Shown here in pieces: positions 24,931 through 34,717 of a stretch of 64,000 nt of DNA. The first letter of the stretch is position 1. Every line of letters starts with the position of its first letter. The stretch lies in NCBI RefSeq assembly GCF_029814935.1, contig NZ_CP104582.1:2914001-2978000 (forward strand), in the 5' to 3' direction. Source of the DNA: Pseudomonas sp. GD03919 (GTDB taxonomy: Bacteria; Pseudomonadota; Gammaproteobacteria; Pseudomonadales; Pseudomonadaceae). The notes under the pieces were generated by a model. The model saw only the letters and a list, made by a program, of their open reading frames with translations, ran no database searches and was not told the DNA's origin. The translations under genes and the position numbers were made by a program.

Positions 24931-26298
24931 TCAGCTGACAGTACGCAGGCGGCTACTGGCCTTGTGCCGCGAGCAGCAGTTGGACTCACCCAGGGTGAAA
25001 CGGCTGGGCGTATCGACGCGATCGATGGGAATGGCGCAGCGCTCGCCACTTGGCAGGGTCGCGTCACAGCTGGGCTGCTGATAGTGCGCCAGCCAATGGC
25101 GATACTGCTCTTCGGATACGAAGCATTTGCTGGCGGCGTAGGCCATGGGATTGTCCTGATAACGGGCGATATCCTGCAAGGCAATGGTCAGGTGCCCGGC
25201 GCCGGGATGGTACACCACGAATACGATGCCCAACTTGGCCAGGCGTTCGAGTATCTGTTCGCTGCCCTGGCTGGCAAAGGCGTCGCGCTCTCGCTTGAGG
25301 CGCTCGATCTCGGCCTGCAACTGGGCATCGAGTTCATTGCGATAGGCCAGCTCGACGTCACGCGCGGCGATATGTTCCTTGTACTGCGCCACGGCTGCCG
25401 CGACTTTTGCCCGCATTTCGCGATCGAACTGCTCGCGCAGAATATCGCCTTCGGTACGACCATGACGTTCGAGGGCGCGCAACTGCTGCATCATCTCCTC
25501 ACGGCTGCTCTGGAAGCTTTCCGCCTGCGCCGCCAGTTGCGCCTTGAGGCTGGCGTTGAGTTCTTCCTGTTGACGCAGCGCCTGATGCAGCCCATGAATC
25601 TGCGCCTGCAGATGCTTGTTCTGCTCTTCGCTGGCCAGCTTGAGCTTGGCCAGTTCCTCTTCGTGCTGCTGGGTCAGGCTGGTGATGCGCAGACGCTGCT
25701 GCTGAATCAGTTGTGCGGTCTTGGCGCGGTGCTCCTGGTCCATTTTCTGCGCCAACTGATCGGCCACTTCCTTGGCCGGATCCGCTGCATACCATTTGTC
25801 TTCGGAGGCCACCTGCAAGCGCTCGGCGACCACCACCTGGGCACTGTCGTCCTCGATCAGCAAGCCGAGCTGGTTGCGCTTGACCGCATCACGCAGCAAG
25901 ACCAGATCGTTTTGTCCCGGTGCCAAGCTGGGATCCCACAGGTGCATCTGGTGCCATGACACCGGGCACTGACTGCGACAGGCCAGACGAATCGGCCCGG
26001 CGCCGAGATCCGGGCCACGCCCGGCACGCTCGGCCAGGTGCTGCAGAGGGATGTTCCAGCCCTTGTCCGGGCGGCCATCCTCGTCGAAATCCAGAAAGAA
26101 GAACACCGCCGCCCTGACCAGCAGACGCGGGTTGATCACCACGAACACCGCGCGCATCTGCTCGTCGGCGAATTCGGGCATGTTCACCACACCGTCGAGC
26201 AAGGCTTCGAACTCAGGGAACATCATCTGTTTGCAGATACCGCGTTCACTGAAGAACAGCACGGCTTCCACCATCTGCGGCTTGTTCTGCATGCTCAT
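24931..26298 (-). CDS. Coiled-coil protein, function unknown
   Basis: A 455-residue protein. ATG 26298 (MSMQNKPQMVEAV) is preferred over an upstream frame with Arg-rich, signal-free sequence. The N-terminal 170 residues form a globular domain (AVLFFSERGICKQMMFPEFEALLDG). Residues about 190-360 are a long Gln/Glu/Lys coiled coil, and the C-terminal 90 residues hold four Cys (CFVSEEQ, CDATLPSGERC, CCSRH) that may bind metal. Homologues are sometimes labelled chromosome-partitioning ParA, but no Walker motif is visible, so I do not use that name. Confidence 0.75.
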   Translation of the reverse strand: MSMQNKPQMVEAVLFFSERGICKQMMFPEFEALLDGVVNMPEFADEQMRAVFVVINPRLLVRAAVFFFLDFDEDGRPDKGWNIPLQHLAERAGRGPDLGAGPIRLACRSQCPVSWHQMHLWDPSLAPGQNDLVLLRDAVKRNQLGLLIEDDSAQVVVAERLQVASEDKWYAADPAKEVADQLAQKMDQEHRAKTAQLIQQQRLRITSLTQQHEEELAKLKLASEEQNKHLQAQIHGLHQALRQQEELNASLKAQLAAQAESFQSSREEMMQQLRALERHGRTEGDILREQFDREMRAKVAAAVAQYKEHIAARDVELAYRNELDAQLQAEIERLKRERDAFASQGSEQILERLAKLGIVFVVYHPGAGHLTIALQDIARYQDNPMAYAASKCFVSEEQYRHWLAHYQQPSCDATLPSGERCAIPIDRVDTPSRFTLGESNCCSRHKASSRLRTVS

Positions 26299-26618
26299 TG
26301 AAGACCCTCTGGACCAACCGGGGAATATACGCGCACGGCGTCGGCTACCAGAGCGGCGGCCGCTCCGGCACACAATCTTCCCTGACAGGTCAGCCAAGTC
26401 TAGGGGAAAACCGCCCCCCGGCAATGTGACTGGGTTGGCACTGGGCCTGTGCACCGACGCGGAAAGACAGGCGCTGGCGCGAAAATGTGACGAGAGCGGA
26501 AACTAACGAAGCGTTGATCGGCCAACAATCGCCGCAAACGTTTTGTCTGCCGGCGGGACGGTGGTGCCGCACCTCGCCAGCGCGGTCTGGCCGTCAAACA
26601 CCATGTGCAGCCGGCAAA
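26299..26618. other. 320-base stretch without a recognisable gene
   Basis: I see no coding region, RNA gene, repeat or convincing terminator here. It separates the coiled-coil gene start from the SnoaL-like pseudogene end. Confidence 0.6.
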
Positions 26619-27050
26619 TCAGCCCCTGGCAGCGGCGAGCGAGGGGGCCAGGCGCTGCGCCATTTCGGCACCCAGCGCCTGCAGGCCACTCATTGGCCGC
26701 ACCATGACCTCGAACTCGAGGATGCGCCCCGACTCGTCAAAGCGAATCAGGTCGATGCCCTTCAACTCGCGTCCAGCGACCTTCGCGGAAAACTCCAGTA
26801 CCACACTGAGGCCGTCGGCACTGACCAACTCGCGGTGATAGGTGAAATCCTCGAAGACCTTGATCACGGTATTGAGAATCAGATTGACCGCCTGCGCCCC
26901 CGGATATGGGCTGTGCGCCATGGGCGAGCGAAACACCGCCTGCGGGTGCAGCAGCTCGGGCAGAGCGCTCAGATCCCTGGCGGCAACGAACTGGTGTCAG
27001 CGCGCGAGGCTGGCTGCAACGAGCGGATGCAACTGGGCATCGAGCGACAT
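26619..27050 (-). pseudogene. SnoaL/NTF2-like protein, broken by an in-frame TGA
   Basis: Full frame of 143 codons from ATG 27050 (after a good aaaggaga site) reads MSLDAQLHPLVAASLAR, then TGA at 26999-26997 (codon 18), then HQFVAARDLSALPELLHPQ and a normal SnoaL-like fold to 26619. A G-to-A change of TGG would explain it. Restart at GTG 26936 could give a 105-residue fragment without the first helix. SnoaL-like proteins are small alpha+beta barrels, some isomerases or hydratases; no function is assigned here. Confidence 0.7.
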
Positions 27051-27080
27051 CGATTTCTCCTTTTTCAGGCCTGAAAGCAA

Positions 27081-27103
27081 ACGCCCCGCTCAAGGCGGGG
27101 CGT
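27081..27103 (-). terminator. Terminator of fadH
   Basis: acgccccgc, a five-base loop, gcggggcgt: a 9-bp perfect stem just after the fadH stop, followed on the minus strand by ttgctttc. Confidence 0.75.
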
Positions 27104-27111
27104 CGGTTCGA

Positions 27112-29277
<2,166 letters not shown>

Positions 29278-29346
29278 ATTGCAACCTCGCTTGGCAGCAC
29301 GACTCCACCGGCCTACCCTGCAACGCAATCAAGCCGAAAATCTGAC

Positions 29347-30372
29347 ATGCGCCTACTGATCACCCTCGTGCTATCGCTCGCCCTGCTGACCGCCCTTGGC
29401 AGCTACGCCCACTGGATCGAGCAACGCCCCGGCAGCCATTACCTGTCCGACCTGCGTAGCCAGGTGGCGCTGGATATTGGTCAGCCCGGCACGCGCGGCA
29501 ACCTGCTGGGCATCCAGCCGGAGCTGTTCGCCGCCGACTACCAGAGCCTGGCGCGCCTGCGCCTGAAACTCGCCGCCTATCTGGATCATGCCCGCGAACA
29601 AGGCCTGCTCAGCGAACGCACCGTCGTCGTGCTGCCCGAACATATCGGCACCTGGCTGCTGGCTATTGATGAGAAGGATGCGCTGTACCGCGCCGATGAG
29701 CGCCACCAGGCGCTGCGTTGGCTGGCAGCGCGTAACCCGGTGGATTTTCTCGGCGCCTGGCTCAACGCTGACGGCGACGCACGCCTGGACGATGCTCTGC
29801 TGCGCACCAAGGCCAAGCGCATGGCGCATGACTATCAGCAACTGTTCGGCGACCTGGCCCGCGATTACCAGGTCACCCTGGTTGCCGGCTCCATCGTCCT
29901 GCCCGAGCCTCGCCTGCATGAAGGTCGCCTCAATGTCGGTCGTGGGCCGCTGTACAACGTCAGCCTGGTATTCGACCGAACCGGCCAACCACTGGGGCAA
30001 CCGCAGCGCCATGCCTTCGAGGCCGGCACACTGACCACCGCAGCAGCCGACACCCTGCAGGTGCTGGAAACTCCGGCCGGTCGACTTGGCGTGCTGCTCG
30101 GCAGCGACACCCGTCACCTTGCTCGGGCTCAGACGCCGCACCATGAAGCCATCGAGCTGCTAGCCATGCCCAGCGACCTCGACGACCAGACGGACGACAC
30201 GCCGCTCATCGCACACCTGCAGGCCCATAGCATTCGCGCCGGGCTGAAAGTCCATCTGCGCGGCAGATTGTGGGAGCGCAGCGGCCAGCCCACCGCGCTC
30301 GCCTTCGATGCAGGCCGCAGCACTCACAGCGCCAGCGACCGGGGCGCACAACTGGTCAATATCTGGCTATGA
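29347..30372 (+). CDS. Nitrilase-superfamily protein, catalytic residues degenerate
   Basis: A 341-residue protein with an N-terminal signal peptide or anchor (LLITLVLSLALLTALGSYA). The carbon-nitrogen hydrolase fold is visible: VVVLPEHIGTW carries the Glu and YNVSLVFDRTGQPLGQPQRHAFEAG the second core. The Lys normally found in the second motif is replaced (PQRHAF), and the motif that should carry the nucleophilic Cys reads GVLLGSDTRH. The protein may therefore be a non-catalytic or altered member. It overlaps the AraC gene by ATGA, so both are co-expressed. Confidence 0.65.
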   Translation: MRLLITLVLSLALLTALGSYAHWIEQRPGSHYLSDLRSQVALDIGQPGTRGNLLGIQPELFAADYQSLARLRLKLAAYLDHAREQGLLSERTVVVLPEHIGTWLLAIDEKDALYRADERHQALRWLAARNPVDFLGAWLNADGDARLDDALLRTKAKRMAHDYQQLFGDLARDYQVTLVAGSIVLPEPRLHEGRLNVGRGPLYNVSLVFDRTGQPLGQPQRHAFEAGTLTTAAADTLQVLETPAGRLGVLLGSDTRHLARAQTPHHEAIELLAMPSDLDDQTDDTPLIAHLQAHSIRAGLKVHLRGRLWERSGQPTALAFDAGRSTHSASDRGAQLVNIWL

Positions 30373-31451
30373 AGAGCTCACGCGTTCGCCTTGGCGACCT
30401 CTCCGTCGGCTTCACCCAACCACTGGCCGCCGCACTGCGCGCCAAGGGGCACGATCCACAGCCCCTGCTGCAACAATTCGGCCTCGACACCGCGCGCCTG
30501 AGCGAGCCACGCGCACGCCTGTCGATCCCCCGCTTCATGCGCCTTGGCCACAGTGCCATTGCCCTGTGTGGCGATCCAGCGTTGGGTCTGGACATGGGTC
30601 GCCACAGCCACCCAAGCCAGGTTGGCCTGGCCGGCATCTGCGCCGCGCAGGCACCGAACCTGCGCGAGGCAGCACGCACCCTGACGCGCTTCGAGCCACT
30701 GTATGCCGCCAACTATCGCGGCCGCTCGAGCTTCGATGAAGACCCGCGCGGCGCCTGGCTGCAGTTCTATTCCATCAGCCCCTACAACGCCTACAACCGC
30801 TTCGTGGTGGATTCGGTGCTGGCCGGCTGGCAGGCCAACCTGGCCCAGGTGGTCGGCCATGACATCAGCCCGGAAAGAGTCGAGATCGAATTTCCCGAAC
30901 CGGAGTACGCCGAGCGCTATGCAGCGCTGTTCGGCTGCCCGCTGGAGTTTTCCGCCAGCGCCAACCGCTTGCGTCTGAGCAACGACAGCCTGGCCCTGCG
31001 CAACCCGCAGCACTGCCCCGGCACCTGGCGCCATCTCGTGGAGTTGTGCGAGCGCGAGCTGGAGCAACTGACCCGCACGCGCAGCCTGCGTGAACGGGTG
31101 ATACAACTGTTAGGCCCACTGCTGCACGGCCACGAACCGGATCTGGAGGAAGTGGCCAGGCGCCTGCACCTGCCGAGCTGGACACTGCGGCGCAAACTGG
31201 CCGAGGAAGGCACGCAGTTCCGCGCCATTCTCAACGATACCCGCCGTGACCTGGCCACGGCCTATATCCGCGACACCGAGCTGGCCTTCGGTGAGATCGC
31301 CTACCTGCTCGGCTTCGCCTCGGCCGAGGCTTTTCAGCGCGCTTTCAAGCGCTGGCTCGGACAGACCCCCGGCGACTATCGACGCGCACAACGCCGGGCC
31401 GACAGCGCATCTCAGAGCTCGGTGGCGTCGTCGGCCTCGGTTACGTCCTGA
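30369..31451 (+). CDS. AraC-family transcriptional regulator
   Basis: A 360-residue regulator. ATG 30369 overlaps the upstream stop. The N-terminal part is the OruR/ArgR-like Arabinose_bd domain (FMRLGHSAIALCGDPALGLDMG). The C-terminal two-HTH domain ends LLGFASAEAFQRAFKRWLGQTPGDYRR. It is a candidate activator of fadH through the direct repeats at 29246-29277. Its last 40 bases overlap the end of a small convergent ORF. Confidence 0.9.
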   Translation: MKSSRVRLGDLSVGFTQPLAAALRAKGHDPQPLLQQFGLDTARLSEPRARLSIPRFMRLGHSAIALCGDPALGLDMGRHSHPSQVGLAGICAAQAPNLREAARTLTRFEPLYAANYRGRSSFDEDPRGAWLQFYSISPYNAYNRFVVDSVLAGWQANLAQVVGHDISPERVEIEFPEPEYAERYAALFGCPLEFSASANRLRLSNDSLALRNPQHCPGTWRHLVELCERELEQLTRTRSLRERVIQLLGPLLHGHEPDLEEVARRLHLPSWTLRRKLAEEGTQFRAILNDTRRDLATAYIRDTELAFGEIAYLLGFASAEAFQRAFKRWLGQTPGDYRRAQRRADSASQSSVASSASVTS

Positions 31452-31495
31452 TCGAAGGCATCGCGCTCGAGCAATTCTTCCTGGTAGTCGTCCAT
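31412..31495 (-). CDS. Small acidic protein (27 aa), tentative
   Basis: ATG 31495 follows a gggagag site and encodes MDDYQEELLERDAFDQDV and a few more acidic residues ending DATEL. An ATG at 31513 is also in frame. It overlaps the AraC gene tail-to-tail by 40 bases. The clean ribosome site and biased, acidic composition favour a real gene, but it is very short and I cannot name a family. Confidence 0.45.
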   Translation of the reverse strand: MDDYQEELLERDAFDQDVTEADDATEL

Positions 31496-31580
31496 CTGCT
31501 GCTCTCCCGTCATTTCAACTGATCGATAGCAAGCTACGTTGGCAACATGAAGACAAGATGACGGAAAGTCGCAGGCAATA

Positions 31581-31613
31581 AAAAAACCCGCTGATCTTGC
31601 GATCAGCGGGTTT
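31581..31613 (-). terminator. Terminator downstream of the tRNA genes
   Basis: cccgctgatc, loop ttgc, gatcagcggg, with a long T-run on the minus strand directly after tRNA-Asp. Confidence 0.85.
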
Positions 31614-31619
31614 CGTATA

Positions 31620-31696
31620 TGGCGCAGCGGACGGGACTCGAACCCGCGACCCCCGGCGTGACAGGCCGGTATTCTAACCGACTGAACTACCGCTGC
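31620..31696 (-). tRNA. tRNA-Asp (GTC)
   Basis: Minus-strand 77-nt cloverleaf with encoded CCA. The anticodon loop reads ctGTCac between the stems ccggc and gccgg, and ggttcgagtcc forms the T arm. It is identical to the copy at 31805-31881. Confidence 0.95.
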
Positions 31697-31804
31697 GTGT
31701 CGGTTGGACTTTCGTCCAGAGAACTCTTTAAAACGTCTTACATCGGATGGCGCCCTTGCGGGTTTTGCCATCTCAAATCGAATAAGCATCGATCTGGGAA
31801 ATAA

Positions 31805-31881
31805 TGGCGCAGCGGACGGGACTCGAACCCGCGACCCCCGGCGTGACAGGCCGGTATTCTAACCGACTGAACTACCGCTGC
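31805..31881 (-). tRNA. tRNA-Asp (GTC), second copy
   Basis: Identical 77-nt gene in tandem with the copy at 31620, in one tRNA operon with tRNA-Val upstream. The flanking sequence just after the 5' end (cgtcggtggactttcg) is also nearly duplicated. Confidence 0.95.
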
Positions 31882-31916
31882 GCGTCGGTGGACTTTCGTC
31901 CTTCTCACTATGGTTA

Positions 31917-31992
31917 TGGTGGGTGATGACGGGATCGAACCGCCGACCCTCTGCTTGTAAGGCAGATGCTCTCCCGGCTGAGCTAATCACCC
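31917..31992 (-). tRNA. tRNA-Val (TAC)
   Basis: A 76-nt gene with encoded CCA. The acceptor stem is gggtgat/atcaccc, and the anticodon loop ctTACaa between tctgc and gcaga gives anticodon UAC. First gene of the tRNA operon. Confidence 0.93.
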
Positions 31993-32120
31993 ATGTGCCT
32001 TAGCGAGGCGCGCACTTTATGCAGGTGGCGATGCTAAGTCAACACCCTGCTTGAATTTTTTCTGAAAAAGGCGGGGTCACCGCCTGATGCCTGGCAGTTA
32101 CACGTCGCCGCTGCGAATGC

Positions 32121-32193
32121 GTAGGAGCGGCGCCCCGCCGCGAACCGGGGCGATGCGCCATTGAAAAGCTTCGCCCCGGGGCGGGGCTCCTAC
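32121..32193. repeat. Hairpin repeat, family of 15063
   Basis: gtaggagcggcgccccgcc through gcggggctcctac, in the gap (31993-32230) between tRNA-Val and the MarR gene. Nothing else is seen in that gap. Confidence 0.75.
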
Positions 32194-32230
32194 GAAAGGC
32201 CGGTTTGGCAACCTAGGGTCATCGCCCAGC

Positions 32231-32704
32231 TCATTCCATCTCGCCGCACAGCTCGGCCGCTCTCAATAGCGCCGCTGTCAGGCTGTGGCGCTCCCAGTCG
32301 GCCAGCGCAGCGAAACGCTGGTTGAATTCCGGTGGCATCAACGAAGGTGCCTGCTGGATCAGCTCACGGCCCGCATCGCTGATCAACAGCCACTGGCGCC
32401 GGCGATCCTGATCATCGCGCTGGCGCTGCAACAGGCCACGCTCTTCCAGGCGATCGAGCATGCCGGACAGCGTCGCCGCCGTCAGGCTGACGCGGCTGCT
32501 GAGCACGCTGGCGGTCAGGCGCGCTTCACTGGCCAGCACCTGCAAGATCATCAACTGCATGGGTGTCAGCCCACCGAAGCGGCCCAGGCGCTTGGCGTGC
32601 ACCTCCCCCGCCTGCTGCAAGCGCCGCAGCGCCTGAAACAGGGGCATCTCGAAGGCCATGACTGATGACAAATCTATTTCAACAGGAACTTTTTTATCAC
32701 TCAT
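32231..32704 (-). CDS. MarR-family transcriptional regulator
   Basis: A 157-residue protein. ATG 32704 (MSDKKVPVEIDL) was chosen because the longer frame runs through the divergent promoter. The winged helix shows LTPMQLMILQVLASEARLTA, then LTAATLSGMLDRLEERGLLQR and the wing DDQDRRRQWLLI. It is divergent from the NAGGN amidotransferase gene with 108 bases between, so control of that operon or itself is plausible; the ligand is unknown. Confidence 0.88.
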   Translation of the reverse strand: MSDKKVPVEIDLSSVMAFEMPLFQALRRLQQAGEVHAKRLGRFGGLTPMQLMILQVLASEARLTASVLSSRVSLTAATLSGMLDRLEERGLLQRQRDDQDRRRQWLLISDAGRELIQQAPSLMPPEFNQRFAALADWERHSLTAALLRAAELCGEME

Positions 32705-32722
32705 AATCACCAATTCATAACA

Positions 32723-32760
32723 ACCAAAACTTTGACATGAAAGCATTATTTTGTTTTGGT
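32723..32760. promoter_or_regulatory. Inverted repeat between marR and asnO
   Basis: accaaaac (32723-32730) and gttttggt (32753-32760) are perfect inverted half-sites around a 22-base A/T-rich spacer in the divergent promoter. It is a candidate binding site for the MarR protein. Confidence 0.4.
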
Positions 32761-32812
32761 GTAAAAGGCTCGACCACGAGCAACTCCCCAACGGCAACAC
32801 CGGTAAGGAACT

Positions 32813-34582
32813 ATGTGCGGAATAGCTGGAGAACTTCGTTTTGATCGACGCCCCGCGGATCTGGCGGCAGTCGAACGCATCACCCATCACTTGGCCCCTC
32901 GCGGCCCCGACGCCCACGGCTTCCATAGCCAGGGCCCCATCGCCCTCGGCCATCGCCGCCTGAAGATCATGGATCTGGCCGAAGCTTCGGGTCAGCCGAT
33001 GATCGACAGTGATCTTGGCCTGTCAATGGTGTTCAACGGTGCCATCTACAACTACCCCGAATTGCGCGCCGAGCTGGAAACGCTGGGTTATCGCTTCTTC
33101 TCCGGCGGTGACACCGAAGTGCTGCTCAAGGGCTACCACGCCTGGGGCGAAAAGCTGCTGCCCAAACTCAACGGCATGTTCGCCTTCGCCGTCTGGGAGC
33201 GCGACCAGCAAAGCCTGTTCATCGCCCGCGACCGTCTCGGCGTCAAACCCCTTTACCTGTCGCGCACCTACGAGCGCCTGCGCTTCGCCTCATCGCTGCC
33301 GGCCCTGCTGCAGGGTGGCGATATCGCCAAGACGCTGGATGCCGTCGCGCTGAACCACTACTTGAATTTCCATGCCGTGGTGCCGGCGCCGCGCACCCTC
33401 CTGGCGGGCGTCGAGAAGCTGCCGCCGGCCACCTGGATGCGCGTCGACGCAGACGGCAAGGTCGAGCAACAGACCTGGTGGGCGCTGCAGTTCGGCCCGC
33501 AAGGCGAGGAAGTGGATTACGGCTTCGAAGAATGGCGCGACCGCACGCTGCAAGCCATGCGCGAAGCCGTGGAGATTCGTCAGCGTGCCGCCGTGGATGT
33601 CGGCGTGCTGCTCTCCGGCGGCGTCGATTCGAGCATGCTGGTCGGCCTGCTGCGCGAAGCCGGGGTGGACAACCTGCTGACCTTCTCCATCGGTTTTCAG
33701 GATGCCGGTGGCGAGCGCGGCGACGAGTTCCAGTATTCGGATCTGATCGCCCAGCGCTTTGCCACCCAGCATCATCAGCTGCGCATCGGCGAGCACGAGA
33801 TTCTCGAGCAACTGCCGCAAGCCTTCCGCGCCATGAGCGAGCCGATGGTCAGCCACGACTGCATCGCCTTCTACCTGCTCTCGCGGGAAGTCGCCAAGCA
33901 CTGCAAGGTGGTGCAGAGCGGCCAGGGCGCCGACGAGCTGTTTGCCGGTTACCACTGGTACCCACAGGTCGATGGCGCCAAAGATGCCTTCGCCGCCTAC
34001 CGCGCGGCTTTCTTCGACCGTGAGCACGACGAATACGCGGCCTGCGTGCAGCCTGCCTGGCTGACCGGCGACATGGCCGGCGAGTTCGTCCGCGAGCATT
34101 TCGCCATGCCTGGCGCAGACGCCGCGGTGGACAAGGCGCTGCGCCTGGACAGCACGGTGATGCTGGTCGATGACCCGGTCAAGCGCGTGGACAACATGAC
34201 CATGGCCTGGGGGCTGGAGGCGCGCACGCCGTTTCTCGACTACCGCGTGGCCGAGCTGTCGGCGCGCATTCCGGCGCAGTTCAAGCTGCCAGAAGGCGGC
34301 AAGTACGTGCTCAAGGAAGCCGCGCGTAAGGTCATCCCCAGCGAGGTGATCGACCGACCCAAGGGCTATTTCCCGGTGCCGGGCCTCAAGCACCTGGAAG
34401 GCGCCACCCTGGGCTGGGTGCGCGATCTGCTGCTCGACCCCAGCCAGGATCGCGGCCTGTTCAACCCAGCCATGCTCGATCAGTTGCTGACCAACCCGCA
34501 GGGCCAGCTTACGCCGCTGCGCGGCTCCAAGCTGTGGCAGTTGGCAGCGCTCAACCTGTGGCTGAGCGAACAGGGTCTGTAA
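32813..34582 (+). CDS. asnO: N-acetylglutaminylglutamine amidotransferase (asparagine synthase-like)
   Basis: A 589-residue class II glutamine amidotransferase. Cys2 of MCGIAGEL is the glutaminase nucleophile, NGAIYNYPEL is conserved, and the synthase domain has the PP-loop LLSGGVDSSML. It is shorter and distinct from housekeeping AsnB. The downstream GNAT/ATP-grasp and M42 genes are the set that makes and handles NAGGN, an osmoprotectant dipeptide amide; this enzyme adds the terminal amide. Expression is expected to rise with osmotic stress. Confidence 0.92.
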   Translation: MCGIAGELRFDRRPADLAAVERITHHLAPRGPDAHGFHSQGPIALGHRRLKIMDLAEASGQPMIDSDLGLSMVFNGAIYNYPELRAELETLGYRFFSGGDTEVLLKGYHAWGEKLLPKLNGMFAFAVWERDQQSLFIARDRLGVKPLYLSRTYERLRFASSLPALLQGGDIAKTLDAVALNHYLNFHAVVPAPRTLLAGVEKLPPATWMRVDADGKVEQQTWWALQFGPQGEEVDYGFEEWRDRTLQAMREAVEIRQRAAVDVGVLLSGGVDSSMLVGLLREAGVDNLLTFSIGFQDAGGERGDEFQYSDLIAQRFATQHHQLRIGEHEILEQLPQAFRAMSEPMVSHDCIAFYLLSREVAKHCKVVQSGQGADELFAGYHWYPQVDGAKDAFAAYRAAFFDREHDEYAACVQPAWLTGDMAGEFVREHFAMPGADAAVDKALRLDSTVMLVDDPVKRVDNMTMAWGLEARTPFLDYRVAELSARIPAQFKLPEGGKYVLKEAARKVIPSEVIDRPKGYFPVPGLKHLEGATLGWVRDLLLDPSQDRGLFNPAMLDQLLTNPQGQLTPLRGSKLWQLAALNLWLSEQGL

Positions 34583-34645
34583 CGACGCAGGAGCGGCTGC
34601 AGCGCCATGTCGCCCAGCCGCTCCTGTGAGCTGCCAAGGAACGGT

Positions 34646-34667
34646 CGTAGCCCGGATGCCATCCGGG
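34646..34667. repeat. REP element
   Basis: cgtagcccggatgccatccggg, between asnO and ngg. It may stabilise or trim the upstream mRNA within the operon. Confidence 0.75.
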
Positions 34668-34717
34668 ATCGACACGACTCAACATTCGATCCGGCTCAGA
34701 CCGGCGAAGGACAACTC

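Noticed and set aside
24931..26298. ParA-type chromosome-partitioning ATPase
   Set aside because: No Walker A or deviant Walker motif; mostly coiled coil. The label used for homologues is not supported.
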